Shown: positions 43,344 through 52,183, counted from the stretch's first letter. The stretch is DNA of 64,000 nucleotides from an uncultured Prevotella sp. (GCA_947170265.1 CAMVSV010000006.1:27061-91060); one strand, 5' to 3'. The notes: generated from the sequence alone by a model not told the origin. Translations and numbers: made by a program.

Positions 43344-43928
43344 ATGGAAAACAACTCTCACAAGTATATAGCAGTGAGCTACAAGCTGTATACACAAAAC
43401 GACGGACAGGCAGAGATGGTTGAGGAAGCAACCGAAGAACAGCCGTTCAACTTCCTTACAGGATTTGGAATAGCACTTGAAGCCTTTGAAGAGGCACTCA
43501 TTGACATAGAAGAAGGCAAGGACTTTGACTTCACACTGCCACAGGAGAAAGCCTACGGCACATACGAAGAGGGACGAGTGATTGACCTTGACAAAGCCAT
43601 ATTCACCATAAACAACCACTTCGACCACGAACACATCTTCGAGGGTGCCGTGGTGCCGCTGCAAAACGAAGACGGCAACCGCTTCCTCGGAAAGGTGGTG
43701 AACATAAGCGACGACAAGGTGAAGATGGACTTGAACCACCCACTCGCAGGCAAAGACCTCAACTTCAAAGGCAAGGTGATAGAGTCGAGAATGGCTACCG
43801 AGAGTGAAGTGGAAGGATTTATCAAGCACATTGAGCAGCACAGCTGCGGATGCGGATGCGACGATTGCGGAGACGGATGCGACCACGAACACCATCACGA
43901 CGGATGCGGATGCGGACACTGCCACTGA
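43344..43928 (+). CDS. SlyD-type FKBP peptidyl-prolyl isomerase
   Basis: A 194-residue cytoplasmic chaperone/prolyl isomerase from the ATG at MENNSHKYIAVSYKLYT; the ORF-track start lies in the promoter. It has an FKBP domain (LTGFGIALEAFEEALIDIEE; FDFTLPQEKAYGTYEEG) with the IF insertion (FDHEHIFEGAVVPLQNEDG). The C-terminal 27-residue tail contains eight Cys and six His (CGCGCDDCGDGC ... GCGCGHCH), a nickel/zinc-binding tail as in SlyD. aroC follows after 77 bases. Confidence 0.92.
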   Translation: MENNSHKYIAVSYKLYTQNDGQAEMVEEATEEQPFNFLTGFGIALEAFEEALIDIEEGKDFDFTLPQEKAYGTYEEGRVIDLDKAIFTINNHFDHEHIFEGAVVPLQNEDGNRFLGKVVNISDDKVKMDLNHPLAGKDLNFKGKVIESRMATESEVEGFIKHIEQHSCGCGCDDCGDGCDHEHHHDGCGCGHCH

Positions 43929-44005
43929 CAAAGCACTACATGCTGGCAGAATAGCATACTGCACATGACCCAACACAGCAAACACCACACGCCAAGACAA
44001 CACCT

Positions 44006-45091
44006 ATGAGCAACACCTTCGGCAAGATATTCACACTGACGACTTTCGGTGAAAGCCACGGAAAAGCCATCGGAGGCATCGTTGACGGCATGCCACCGGG
44101 CATAGCCATCGACATGGACTTTCTACAACACGAACTTGACAGACGCAAACCGGGACAGAGCCACATAACCACCAGCAGGCAAGAAGCCGACAAAGTGGAG
44201 CTTCTCTCAGGAGTGTTTGAAGGAAAGTCGACAGGCACACCCATCGCCTTCGTGGTGGAGAACACCAACCAACACTCTTCTGACTACGACAACATGAGAG
44301 GGGTGTACAGACCGTCGCATGCCGACTACACCTACGACTGCAAATACGGCATAAGAGACCACAGGGGAGGCGGTCGCTCGTCGGCAAGAGCCACCATTGC
44401 ACGAGTAGTTGGCGGAGCACTCGCCAAGATGGTACTCAGGGAGATGGGAGTGGACATATATGCCTATACGTCACAGGTAGGAGACATTACACTTGAACAT
44501 GACTACACCCACTACCGAAAGGAAGATATAGAGACAAACATCGTGCGCTGTCCAGACAACGGCAAGGCACTGCTCATGGAACAACTCATTGCCAGCGTGA
44601 AGGCAGAAGGAGACACCATAGGAGGAGTGATAACGGGAGTGGTGAAAGGATGCCCTCCGGGGGTGGGAGAACCAGAATTCGGGAAACTACATGCCATGCT
44701 CGGCAGTGCCATGCTCGGCATCAACGCCGTGAAGGGATTTGAATATGGGGAAGGGTTCTCTTCCGCCACAGCACGCGGAAGCCAGTTGAACGACCTTTTT
44801 ACAACGGAAAACGGACGCATAAGAACGCTTACCAACCACAGCGGAGGAATACAGGGAGGAATAAGCAACGGAGAAGACATATACTTCCGTGTGGCTTTCA
44901 AACCCGTTGCCACACTGCTCAGGGAACAGCAGACCATTGACCGCGACGGCAATGCCACCATACTGAAAGCCCGCGGACGCCACGATCCGTGCGTGCTGCC
45001 CAGAGCCGTTCCCATAGTGGAAGCCATGGCGGCAATGACCGTGCTTGACGCCATTTTGCTTAGTGGCTCACAAAAAAGTGTTAAAAAGTAG
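44006..45091 (+). CDS. aroC: Chorismate synthase
   Basis: Final enzyme of the shikimate pathway, producing chorismate for the aromatic operon in the same window. The 361 residues include [20 protein letters not shown], the FMN/substrate-site [20 protein letters not shown] and the C-terminal [19 protein letters not shown]. Length is normal. It follows the SlyD gene on the same strand and may share its promoter. Confidence 0.97.
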   Translation: MSNTFGKIFTLTTFGESHGKAIGGIVDGMPPGIAIDMDFLQHELDRRKPGQSHITTSRQEADKVELLSGVFEGKSTGTPIAFVVENTNQHSSDYDNMRGVYRPSHADYTYDCKYGIRDHRGGGRSSARATIARVVGGALAKMVLREMGVDIYAYTSQVGDITLEHDYTHYRKEDIETNIVRCPDNGKALLMEQLIASVKAEGDTIGGVITGVVKGCPPGVGEPEFGKLHAMLGSAMLGINAVKGFEYGEGFSSATARGSQLNDLFTTENGRIRTLTNHSGGIQGGISNGEDIYFRVAFKPVATLLREQQTIDRDGNATILKARGRHDPCVLPRAVPIVEAMAAMTVLDAILLSGSQKSVKK

Positions 45092-45103
45092 ATTATATGC
45101 AAA

Positions 45104-45130
45104 AAAAACTCACTCAAAAAGCGAGTGGGA
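45104..45130 (-). terminator. Second hairpin downstream of pyrD
   Basis: On the minus strand a CACTC/GAGTG stem is followed by AGTTTTTTTT. Short but with a long T-run; probably a backup terminator for the pyrK-pyrD transcript. Confidence 0.45.
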
Positions 45131-45158
45131 AGAAAAAATAATAGTATATTTGCAAAAG

Positions 45159-45255
45159 AGTAGCTGGTGTTTGCGAAAATCCCGACTACATCTAGTTAAG
45201 TCTAGTTTAGTTTTTGTGTTGGTTGAGAGCTGCCAGAAGGCAGCTCTCACATTAT
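45159..45255 (+). ncRNA. Possible small RNA between aroC and pyrD
   Basis: A -7 TATATTTG at 45145-45152 precedes about 90 bases without an ORF, ending in the strong hairpin TGAGAGCTGCC/GGCAGCTCTCA at 45224-45249. No -33 TTG is present and the T-run after the hairpin is weak (CATTATTTA). The hairpin may simply be the terminator for the convergent aroC and pyrD genes. Confidence 0.25.
45224..45249. terminator. Shared terminator hairpin between aroC and pyrD
   Basis: Perfect 11-bp stem TGAGAGCTGCC/GGCAGCTCTCA with a 4-base loop, 41 bases after the pyrD stop. Confidence 0.65.
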
Positions 45256-45289
45256 TTACACACCAAGGGAAGTCCCAGTATTCCAACTA

Positions 45290-46195
45290 CTAAACCACGC
45301 CGACAATCTCGCTGACACTGTGGCAGCCATGAGCATCGAGCCAGGAATTGATACCGTTGTGCACCTTGATGGTAACGGCAGGGTCAAGGAAATTGGCTGT
45401 GCCAATCTCTATTGCAGTGGCACCAGCCATGAGGAACTCTATGGCATCCTCTGCAGTGCATATTCCACCAAGACCAACAACGGGAATCTTGACGGCCTTT
45501 GCCACCTGCCACACCATGCGAACAGCTACGGGCTTAACGGCAGGACCACTCAAGCCACCGGTGCCGATGCTCAGGCGAGGCTGACGCCTCTCAATGTCGA
45601 TGCTCATGCCCATCAACGTATTGATGAGCGACACGCTATCGGCACCCTCTGCCTCCACAGCACGCGCAATGTCGGCAACGTTGGTCACATTGGGAGAGAG
45701 CTTCACTATGAGAGTCTTGTCATAACGCGCCCTCACGGCACGCACCACGCTTGCAGCTCCCTCACAAGTAACACCGAAAGCCATGCCTCCCTGCTTCACG
45801 TTAGGGCAAGAGATGTTGAGCTCAATGGCGGGAATATGCTCCAAGGCATTAACCCTCGACGCACACTCGGCATAGTCGTCGGGAGAAGAACCACTCACAT
45901 TGACAATCACATTAGTATCCAAATCCTTTATCCGAGGATATATATCTGTACAGAAATAGTCTACTCCCTTGTTCTGAAGACCAACACAATTGAGCATGCC
46001 CTGAGCCGTCTCAACCATGCGCGGATAGTCATTCCCCTCGCGGGCATGGAGAGTAGTGCCCTTGACAATGATGCCACCAAGCTCGTTCAGAGGCACAAAA
46101 TCGGCAAACTCCAAGCCATAGCCGAAGGTGCCGGAAGCCGTCATCACAGGATTTTTCAATGCAAGGTCTTTTATCTTTACTCTTAAATCAGCCAT
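45290..46195 (-). CDS. pyrD: Dihydroorotate dehydrogenase, catalytic subunit (type 1B)
   Basis: Oxidises dihydroorotate to orotate in pyrimidine synthesis. The 301 residues have the FMN barrel with [26 protein letters not shown], the [13 protein letters not shown] loop with the type 1B active-site cysteine, [14 protein letters not shown] and the [18 protein letters not shown] phosphate site. The type 1B enzyme passes electrons to NAD through PyrK, whose gene precedes it by 77 bases. Confidence 0.95.
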   Translation of the reverse strand: MADLRVKIKDLALKNPVMTASGTFGYGLEFADFVPLNELGGIIVKGTTLHAREGNDYPRMVETAQGMLNCVGLQNKGVDYFCTDIYPRIKDLDTNVIVNVSGSSPDDYAECASRVNALEHIPAIELNISCPNVKQGGMAFGVTCEGAASVVRAVRARYDKTLIVKLSPNVTNVADIARAVEAEGADSVSLINTLMGMSIDIERRQPRLSIGTGGLSGPAVKPVAVRMVWQVAKAVKIPVVGLGGICTAEDAIEFLMAGATAIEIGTANFLDPAVTIKVHNGINSWLDAHGCHSVSEIVGVV

Positions 46196-46272
46196 AATTC
46201 ATTCTTTTATTACAATGTTACATGACGTTCCACAGCAGGAACGACATGATTCATACTTATCCTAAACAAATA

Positions 46273-47052
46273 CTACTCTTCAAACCACATAAGCTTGCGA
46301 GTGTTGAACACAGGACCTTCCTTGCAGACACACAGATTGCCATCGACGGTCTTCTCAACACAACACAGGCAGGCACCCAAACCGCAAGCCATAAGGTTTT
46401 CAAGCGAGGCCTCACAGTCTATGCCCGCACGAGAAGCATAACGTGCCACGGCAACCATCATAGGCTTGGGACCGCAGGTAGAGATGCGTGAAAACGACGG
46501 CTGACAAAGAATGGAGTGGTTGGTGACAAAGCCTTTCTCGCCCATGGAGCCGTCTTCTGTGGTGACATACACCTCACCAACACTGCGGAAACGCTCTAAC
46601 TCAAGAAGGTCGGTGGCAGAACGTGCACCCAAAAGAAACAACGGCACAGCACCACGGCTCTTCAGATACTCACCATAGTAGAGCAAAGGAGCCACGCCAA
46701 CGCCTCCACCTACGAGCAATACACGTTCACCACTTGCCACATCACGCGAAAAACCGTTGCCTAAGGGAAGAACGCAGTTCACCACATCGCCCTCATGGAG
46801 CGACACAAGGCGACGTGTGCCTTCGCCAACGGCTGCAACAAGGAGCCACAACTCATTGTTTTCTACATCTACATAGTGAATGGAAATGGGACGGCGGAGC
46901 ATGGTCTGAGGCGAATTGTCAACACGCACCTCTACAAACTGACCGGGGAGCATCGCTGGAAGGGTGGCATCATGAGTGAGTCGTAACAACGCATAGCGAC
47001 CGTTCAACGCCTCTACTGCTACCACTTTCAGGTCTAATACATATTTCTTCAT
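46273..47052 (-). CDS. pyrK: Dihydroorotate dehydrogenase, electron-transfer subunit
   Basis: FAD and [2Fe-2S] subunit that links PyrD to NAD. From the chosen ATG (MKKYVLDLKVVAVEALNG) it has 259 residues; the ORF track's 22 extra residues cross the promoter. The flavin site MLRRPISIHYVD, NAD site VLLVGGGVGVAPLLYYGEYL and C-terminal cluster cysteines (NLMACGLGACLCCVEKT) are visible. First gene of the pyrK-pyrD operon. Confidence 0.93.
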   Translation of the reverse strand: MKKYVLDLKVVAVEALNGRYALLRLTHDATLPAMLPGQFVEVRVDNSPQTMLRRPISIHYVDVENNELWLLVAAVGEGTRRLVSLHEGDVVNCVLPLGNGFSRDVASGERVLLVGGGVGVAPLLYYGEYLKSRGAVPLFLLGARSATDLLELERFRSVGEVYVTTEDGSMGEKGFVTNHSILCQPSFSRISTCGPKPMMVAVARYASRAGIDCEASLENLMACGLGACLCCVEKTVDGNLCVCKEGPVFNTRKLMWFEE

Positions 47053-47075
47053 ATACATTATATTATATCTATGCG

Positions 47076-47106
47076 CAAAATTACATAAAAAAAAGTTACC
47101 ACCCAA
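47076..47106 (-). promoter_or_regulatory. Promoter of pyrK-pyrD
   Basis: -7 TAATTTTG at 47076-47083 and -33 TTG at 47104-47106, 20 bases apart, about 24 bases before pyrK. Confidence 0.75.
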
Positions 47107-47116
47107 CCCATGAAAC

Positions 47117-47153
47117 AAAGAAAATGGTGCTCCCCGTTCAAAGGAAGCACCAT
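47117..47153 (-). terminator. Terminator after the XRE regulator
   Basis: ATGGTGCT/AGCACCAT stem with further CC/GG pairs, followed on the minus strand by TTTTCTTTG. It directly adjoins the pyrK promoter. Confidence 0.75.
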
Positions 47154-47199
47154 CAGTATAGCAAATATTTATAGGCAGGGAATGAACAGAATGCCACCG

Positions 47200-47730
47200 T
47201 CACTTCTTCGGAGTGAACGCCTGCCATGTCTGATCGTCAAAGAATATGCGTATCTCGGTTATCTGACGTTGAGGCTTCTCTGGCATCTTCATCTCAAACT
47301 GACCAGCCGTGCGACCAGACACACTCGATGTATGCATCATGCCATCGGCACCAACAGAAGAAGACGAACCATAGTTTCGGGGAGAACCGGAAAGTGTGGT
47401 TGGGGTGGGTGCTGACGATGATGGAACGGCAACATGAGAAGCTCCATCAAAATCAATCATACCTTCAGTAGCTTTAATATTTGATACGGAAGAAGACTGG
47501 TCGTCGGAAGCCGAATCCTTAAACATTGGACCATTGCCAGTGATTAGCCATTCAATGTTTATCTTCGTGAATTTACTCCTTATGGCTTCAACGGTGTTAA
47601 GGGTAGGCTTAGTCCTTCCGTTGAAGATGCTGCTCAGTGATGCCGATGATATTCCAATGAAGTCGGAAAAGGTCTGCTGAGTCATGTGCTGAGCCTCCAT
47701 GAGCTGCTTAATTCTGTCTATCATATCCAT
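47200..47730 (-). CDS. XRE-family helix-turn-helix regulator
   Basis: A 176-residue protein with an N-terminal XRE/Cro-type HTH (residues 5-60: MTQQTFSDFIGISSASLSSI, FNGRTKPTLNTVEAIRSKF), then NIEWLITGNGPMF, a form common in Bacteroidetes. A long Ser/Pro-rich linker follows, then a short conserved end (QITEIRIFFDDQTWQAFTPK). The target genes are unknown; an inverted repeat between promoter and start codon may be an autoregulatory operator. Confidence 0.85.
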   Translation of the reverse strand: MDMIDRIKQLMEAQHMTQQTFSDFIGISSASLSSIFNGRTKPTLNTVEAIRSKFTKINIEWLITGNGPMFKDSASDDQSSSVSNIKATEGMIDFDGASHVAVPSSSAPTPTTLSGSPRNYGSSSSVGADGMMHTSSVSGRTAGQFEMKMPEKPQRQITEIRIFFDDQTWQAFTPKK

Positions 47731-47738
47731 GTGTTAAC

Positions 47739-47750
47739 GTCAAAAATGAC
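47739..47750. promoter_or_regulatory. Inverted repeat before the XRE gene
   Basis: GTCAAAAATGAC, two GTCA/TGAC half-sites around four A, between the transcription start and the ATG of the regulator. Confidence 0.35.
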
Positions 47751-47778
47751 TATATTTTGGTGATTTTCGTAATTTTTA

Positions 47779-47809
47779 CAAAGGTAAAACAAATAATTTA
47801 TATCTCCAA
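47779..47809 (-). promoter_or_regulatory. Promoter of the XRE regulator gene
   Basis: -7 TACCTTTG at 47779-47786 and -33 TTG at 47807-47809 on the minus strand, 20 bases apart. Confidence 0.75.
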
Positions 47810-48645
47810 AATATTAAAGAGAAAAGTAAAAAACATAAAATTAAGTTTATTGTTTTAAACTTTTAAATTTCAATATTTAAATCACTAAACAACCGCTTTT
47901 CAATTTGTAAACCTAAATATCCAGCGGATAAAGGAGTATAAGCAAATATTAAGTGGAAAAGCATAACAAACTGGGTATAAATCAATAGTTTCACATTTAT
48001 ATTACAATTATGGTATTATCTATGCATAAAATAGTTCCCATAACCTTTATACTATTGTTATATTCTTTTGGTTTTTATAATAAATTCCTCTTTCTCAGTG
48101 ATTTATGTGTTAAATTATTCTTATGCATACATATTCGGTTTTACGTTTGTTTATCATGTTTTACATTTACATTCAGAAAATAAACAAACTTAAAATAGAA
48201 TACGTTTTGTTTAGTTTTACAAAACAACACACCGATTGTTAATTTACAAACATGTTAATCTGTTATTTAATTTACACTTTTAAAATGCTAAAGAATGTGA
48301 ATACCGAATATTTAACCTCCGAAAAAACGCTAAATTTCAAATGCTGAAAGATTTTCGGACAAAGGTTAAGGCGGTTCAAAATTTTTAAAATATGAGGGGG
48401 TATTTTTGAGGTTAACCTATTGATAGTGTGCTCGTTTACCCTCAAAAAAACGTTCATATAAAAAATCGCTTCTAGAAGAAAAACGGGTCTATTCACTTGA
48501 AAAACGATGGAAATTCCATAAAAAAACGTGATGAAAATTCATCGTTTCCTACCCTATTTCAATATCAAGTGCCATGTTTTTTTATATATTTTCATTCCCC
48601 AAAACCTTTTCTTTTTGATACATAGTTTTTTGCTGTCTGTATGAC
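47810..48645. other. AT-rich noncoding region with palindromes
   Basis: About 830 bases with no acceptable gene and a very high A+T content. The right half contains TTAACCTCCGAAAA pairing with TTTTCGG..AGGTTAA (48312-48369), AGGTTAACCT (48409-48418), CTTCTAGAAG (48469-48478), ATGGAAATTCCAT (48507-48519) and GATGAAAATTCATC (48530-48543), interleaved with AAAAACG runs. No DnaA-box-like TTATCCACA was seen, so an origin is not supported. Confidence 0.6.
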
Positions 48646-48795
48646 ATGAGAGAACGTGCTCCAACTATCAAGTTGCAATCTTCCGCATTGTTGACATTTG
48701 ATCTTCCAACTACTAAAAAGGAGCCCCCACTCTCCCACAACATGACTAAGAAAGAAGTGAAGAATAGCAAGCCATTTTCTTACTATTCTACTTGA
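48646..48795 (+). CDS. Possible 49-residue protein
   Basis: An ATG-to-TGA frame in the less AT-rich part of the long gap, reading MRERAPTIKLQSSALLTFDL and ending KPFSYYST. Base composition rises towards gene-like values over just this stretch. No promoter, recognised domain or terminator supports it. It could be the remnant of a longer gene. Confidence 0.22.
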   Translation: MRERAPTIKLQSSALLTFDLPTTKKEPPLSHNMTKKEVKNSKPFSYYST

Positions 48796-48922
48796 ATTAA
48801 TGTGAATGTGAATCTCGTTGGCTGCTATGCCAACCTGACAAGCTTGACTTATTATCTGGCAAGGTTGCCCTATTATCAGAAAAGGGATGTTGTGAAATCT
48901 GAGAAAAGAACTTTGATTTTTG

Positions 48923-49939
48923 TCAGTGAAGAATAAAGAACACCAGTTCCTTCATGAGATCACCCACTGAGGTGTTGCCTGTGCTATCGAGTCCTTTGCT
49001 TCTTGCGTCTATCTCTCTAATCTTTCCGATGATGTTCATGGTTTTCATTGCCGAGTAGTTTCGCAAGCCTGTCATATACTCACTTGCCCATTTTATTCCG
49101 AGCGCTCTACAGATGGTTGCTTCATCTTTTTGCGGGAGATAGTGCACTATCATGAGATTTTGGAAAAAGCCGAACACTATTGGCAGAAAAGCATAGAGTG
49201 ATCCTGACTTTGGGTTTTTCTCAAAATAGTTGATTATCTGGTTTGCTTTCAGAATGTTTTTCGCCACAATGGCATTTCTCATTTCAAAGGGGTTGTATTC
49301 CTTACTCACTCCTATTTTTTGTTCCACGAGATCGGGAGTGACGGTTCTGTTGCCATCGTTCATGCCCACAAACAGCTTGTCGAGCTCAGAAACGAGCCTG
49401 TGAAGGTCGGCACCCACATGGTCAGCTACCATAGCCGTGGCTTTGCGCTCTATCGTAGCATTTTTTGATTTTATGTAATCTTCTATGAATGTGGGCAGCT
49501 GTCTGTCGCTGAGTTTCTTGCTTTCATAAACCACTCCAGCACTGTCGGCGAGGCTTATCACCTTTTTGCGTCTGTCTATGGTTCCGTTTTTATGGCACCA
49601 GACGAGTATTGTGGTCTTCACGGGTGACTTCAGGTATTTTTCCAGGGCTTCAAGCGACTTTACGTTTTGCGCTTCCTTGACTATCACCACCTGATGTTCA
49701 GCCATCATGGGATAGCGTCGGGCCATGTCTGCCACCTGCGATGCCGTAATGTCGGATCCGAACACCACAGTCTGGTTGAAGTCTCTTTCCTCGGGTGTAA
49801 GCACATTTTCCTCTATATATTCCGCTATGCGGTCTATATAGTAAGCCTCGTCGCCCATGAGAATATATATGGGTGAGAAGCGTCGAGCCTTCAGGTCGCT
49901 CATTATTTCGTTGAATGAGTGTTTTTCCTTCGCTGCCAT
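48923..49939 (-). CDS. holA: DNA polymerase III delta subunit (clamp loader)
   Basis: Opens the sliding clamp as part of the clamp-loader complex. The 338 residues begin FNEIMSDLKARRFSPIYILM followed by GDEAYYIDRIAEYIEEN, the HolA N-terminal AAA+-like domain. VVIVKEAQNVKSLEALEKYL and the C-terminal collar domain (FEMRNAIVAKNILKANQIIN) are typical. Its promoter interlocks with that of the divergent gene. Confidence 0.92.
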   Translation of the reverse strand: MAAKEKHSFNEIMSDLKARRFSPIYILMGDEAYYIDRIAEYIEENVLTPEERDFNQTVVFGSDITASQVADMARRYPMMAEHQVVIVKEAQNVKSLEALEKYLKSPVKTTILVWCHKNGTIDRRKKVISLADSAGVVYESKKLSDRQLPTFIEDYIKSKNATIERKATAMVADHVGADLHRLVSELDKLFVGMNDGNRTVTPDLVEQKIGVSKEYNPFEMRNAIVAKNILKANQIINYFEKNPKSGSLYAFLPIVFGFFQNLMIVHYLPQKDEATICRALGIKWASEYMTGLRNYSAMKTMNIIGKIREIDARSKGLDSTGNTSVGDLMKELVFFILH

Positions 49940-50011
49940 TGTGCTATTACTGAAGTTTTACTACCTTTGCAAGGCGATGCAAAGGTAAGCAATAGCCTGC
50001 TAAACACCAAA
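49939..50011. promoter_or_regulatory. Interlocked divergent promoters (holA / HSDR_N protein)
   Basis: Plus: -33 TTG (49939-49941), -7 TACCTTTG (49962-49969), spacer 20. Minus: -33 TTTG (50008-50011), -7 TACCTTTG (49980-49987), spacer 20. The two -7 boxes form an inverted repeat TACCTTTGC...GCAAAGGTA, and each lies at the start of the other's transcript. The plus -33 box touches the holA start codon. Confidence 0.8.
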
Positions 50012-50058
50012 TATATTTCTTAATTTAAAAGCCACCAGGCAATAGTATAGAAAGCGTC

Positions 50059-50508
50059 ATGACACCACTCAACCTTCCATCTTATGCCGTGAGAGTTCGG
50101 CAGAACAACGGTCGCAACACCATATTCGACCCTCTGCGCCGCAGATATGTGGCCCTCACGCCAGAGGAGTGGGTGCGCCAGCACTTCATAAACTTCCTTA
50201 TTGCCTACAAGCACTACCCTGCCTCATTGCTTGCCAATGAGCTTCAGCTCAAGGTGGGTTCAAAGTCCATGCGTGCCGACACGGTGCTCTACGATGCCAC
50301 GCTCCAGCCACGCATGATTATAGAATATAAGGCTCCCACTGTGGCTATCACCCAGCGGGTGTTCGACCAGATTGTCACCTACAATCTCCTTCTCCATGTT
50401 GACTATCTTGTGGTGTCAAACGGCATCAACCACTATATATGCCGCATGGACTACGAACACCAATCCTATGAATTTCTTCCAGAAATCCCCGATTACCAGA
50501 AGTTGTAG
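50059..50508 (+). CDS. Stand-alone HSDR_N-type (restriction-enzyme N-terminal) protein
   Basis: A 149-residue protein resembling the nuclease-fold N-terminal domain of type I restriction enzymes (HSDR_N_2): RQHFINFLIAYKHYPASLLA, then SMRADTVLYDATLQPRMIIE followed by YKAP, which supplies the D...E-x-K pattern of the PD-(D/E)XK fold. It lacks any helicase part. It is separate from the hsd island 20 kb away and is divergent from holA with shared promoter DNA, which suggests a housekeeping DNA role rather than restriction (inference). Confidence 0.8.
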   Translation: MTPLNLPSYAVRVRQNNGRNTIFDPLRRRYVALTPEEWVRQHFINFLIAYKHYPASLLANELQLKVGSKSMRADTVLYDATLQPRMIIEYKAPTVAITQRVFDQIVTYNLLLHVDYLVVSNGINHYICRMDYEHQSYEFLPEIPDYQKL

Positions 50509-50576
50509 GAAACTTGAGAACTTGTCATAGAATTCATTAGCGCTCACACATTCAACCACAATATTCCATAAAATCC

Positions 50577-51068
50577 CTAAAGTAGTTTCAATGCTATTGC
50601 TGCGCAAGCCTCGGCATCGGCAAGGGCGTGGTGATGGTGGCTGAGGTCGTATCCACATGCTGCTGCAACGGTGTGAAGCTGGTGGTTGGGCAACATGGGC
50701 ATCAAACGGCGCGAAGCACGCAGAGTGTCGTGAAATTCATAGGCGGGATAGTCCATCTGATAGACTCTGAACACAGCTTTCAGACAGCTTTCATCAAACC
50801 TGCTGTTGTGGGCAACGAGCGGCAACCCCTCTATAAGCGGTGCTATCTGCTCCCACACCAAGGGAAACACCGATGCCCTGTCTGTGTCTTCCCTGCACAG
50901 TCCATGAACTCTGGTGCACCAATAACTGTAATAGTTTGGTTCGGGTTGTATGAGCGAGTAAAAGCGGTCAGTCACCTCGCCATCTCTCACTACCACTATC
51001 CCTACCGAGCACACAGAACAACGCTCGCTGTTTGCCGTCTCAAAATCTATTGCTGCAAAATCTTTCAT
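50577..51068 (-). CDS. DnaQ-like 3'-5' exonuclease
   Basis: A 163-residue DEDD exonuclease from the ATG at MKDFAAIDFETANSERCSVC; the ORF-track start 70 codons upstream is before the promoter. Exo I FAAIDFETA (D, E), Exo II LVAHNSRFDESCL (D) and Exo III HHHHALADAEACAAI (H, D) are all present. It resembles stand-alone proofreading-type exonucleases of unknown partner. A second ATG two codons upstream (51074) is also possible. Confidence 0.88.
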   Translation of the reverse strand: MKDFAAIDFETANSERCSVCSVGIVVVRDGEVTDRFYSLIQPEPNYYSYWCTRVHGLCREDTDRASVFPLVWEQIAPLIEGLPLVAHNSRFDESCLKAVFRVYQMDYPAYEFHDTLRASRRLMPMLPNHQLHTVAAACGYDLSHHHHALADAEACAAIALKLL

Positions 51069-51094
51069 CGTCATGAAAAAAGCTTGGTTTACCG

Positions 51095-51102
51095 CAAAGA
51101 TA
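51095..51102 (-). promoter_or_regulatory. Promoter -7 box of the exonuclease gene
   Basis: TATCTTTG on the minus strand, 21-27 bases before the start; no TTG at -33. Confidence 0.5.
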
Positions 51103-51146
51103 CTATAAAATGGAAGAAAAAAGGCTGCATAGTTCAAAGAAATTCG

Positions 51147-51154
51147 TATCTTTG
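51147..51154 (+). promoter_or_regulatory. Promoter -7 box of the TerB-DnaJ gene
   Basis: TATCTTTG, 65 bases before the ATG; CTG rather than TTG at the -33 position. Confidence 0.5.
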
Positions 51155-51219
51155 ACGCGCAAACATATATATAATAAGGTGTGGCAATGTGACATGTCAC
51201 GGGAACAAAACACATAGAT

Positions 51220-52095
51220 ATGGCAATGACTAAATGGATAGGAGGAGTGCTCGGCTGGATAGTGTCGGGGGGCAGCATACTGGGAGCCTTGGCAGGCTAC
51301 TGCATAGGAGCATTGATAGGCGATGCCTTGGATGGTAGCAGCGACAACGGCAGCCAACAACGTTACGGCAGCTCGTCGCAAGGCCATTCCGCCAGCGACA
51401 CCGACGAAGGCGAACGCAACTCATTTCTTTTCTCCATGCTCGTACTGGCATCGTATATCATCCGTGCCGACGGCAAGGTGATGCACTCCGAGATGACTGT
51501 GGTGCGCCAGTTCCTCCGCCATAACTTCGGAGTGGCTGCCGAACAGCAAGGCGAAGAAATTCTGTTGCGCCTCTTTGAGGAACAGAAACGGCAAGGCATG
51601 GGCATGTTTCGCGAAACCATAAGGAAGGCATGCATTGAAATACGCTTCCACATGAACTACAGCATGCGCCTGCAGCTGCTCGACTTCCTTGCCATGATAG
51701 CCAAGGCCGACGGCAGTGTGCCCAACGTTGAGGTAGAAGCTTTGAAAGAAGTGGCTACAGTGATGGGACTCAGCAAGGAAGACGTGGAGTCGCTCCTTGC
51801 CATGGACTATTCATCTCACCACCAGAATGGCTACAGTTATGGCAATAGTGGCTATGGCAGCCATGGTGGCAGCGCCTCCAGCGATGCCTATCAGCTGCAA
51901 CAAGCATATAAGGTGTTGGGCATCAGTGCCTCCGCCACCGACGATGAAGTAAAGAAAGCCTACAGGCAGATGGCTCTCAAGCACCATCCCGACCGTGTGG
52001 CAACGCTTGGCGACGACGTAAAGAAAGCTGCCGAGCGTAAGTTCCAAGAGATAAACCAAGCCAAGGACATCATTTACAAGGCACGGGGACTGTAA
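51220..52095 (+). CDS. DjlA-like membrane-anchored TerB/J-domain co-chaperone
   Basis: A 291-residue protein with a glycine-rich N-terminal membrane segment (WIGGVLGWIVSGGSILGALA), a Ser/Gly linker, a TerB domain (residues 70-185: SMLVLASYIIRADGKVMHSE, DFLAMIAKADGSVPNVEVEA) and a C-terminal J domain (residues 225-290) with the essential HPD in ALKHHPDRV. This is the DjlA plan: it recruits DnaK (Hsp70) to the membrane. Monocistronic, with a strong terminator. Confidence 0.88.
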   Translation: MAMTKWIGGVLGWIVSGGSILGALAGYCIGALIGDALDGSSDNGSQQRYGSSSQGHSASDTDEGERNSFLFSMLVLASYIIRADGKVMHSEMTVVRQFLRHNFGVAAEQQGEEILLRLFEEQKRQGMGMFRETIRKACIEIRFHMNYSMRLQLLDFLAMIAKADGSVPNVEVEALKEVATVMGLSKEDVESLLAMDYSSHHQNGYSYGNSGYGSHGGSASSDAYQLQQAYKVLGISASATDDEVKKAYRQMALKHHPDRVATLGDDVKKAAERKFQEINQAKDIIYKARGL

Positions 52096-52101
52096 CCAAA
52101 C

Positions 52102-52145
52102 AAAAGCAGCCGTTTGCTATTGTTTCGCAAACGGCTGCTTTTGTC
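52102..52145 (+). terminator. Terminator after the TerB-DnaJ gene
   Basis: AAAAGCAGCCGTTTGC/GCAAACGGCTGCTTTT, a perfect 16-bp stem; the 3' arm ends in TTTT and is followed by GTCTTA. Works on either strand and may also serve the convergent zinc-ribbon gene. Confidence 0.85.
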
Positions 52146-52183
52146 TTACCGTATGATTATTTTCTTTTTCAAGACACGTTTGT

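Noticed and set aside
47810-48645. Replication origin
   Set aside because: AT-rich, but no DnaA-box-like sequences and no dnaA or other origin-linked genes recognised nearby.
48272-48770. Minus ORFs of 74 and 62 aa in the AT-rich gap
   Set aside because: Low-complexity products rich in F, I, L and N expected from AT-rich DNA; no promoter or terminator.
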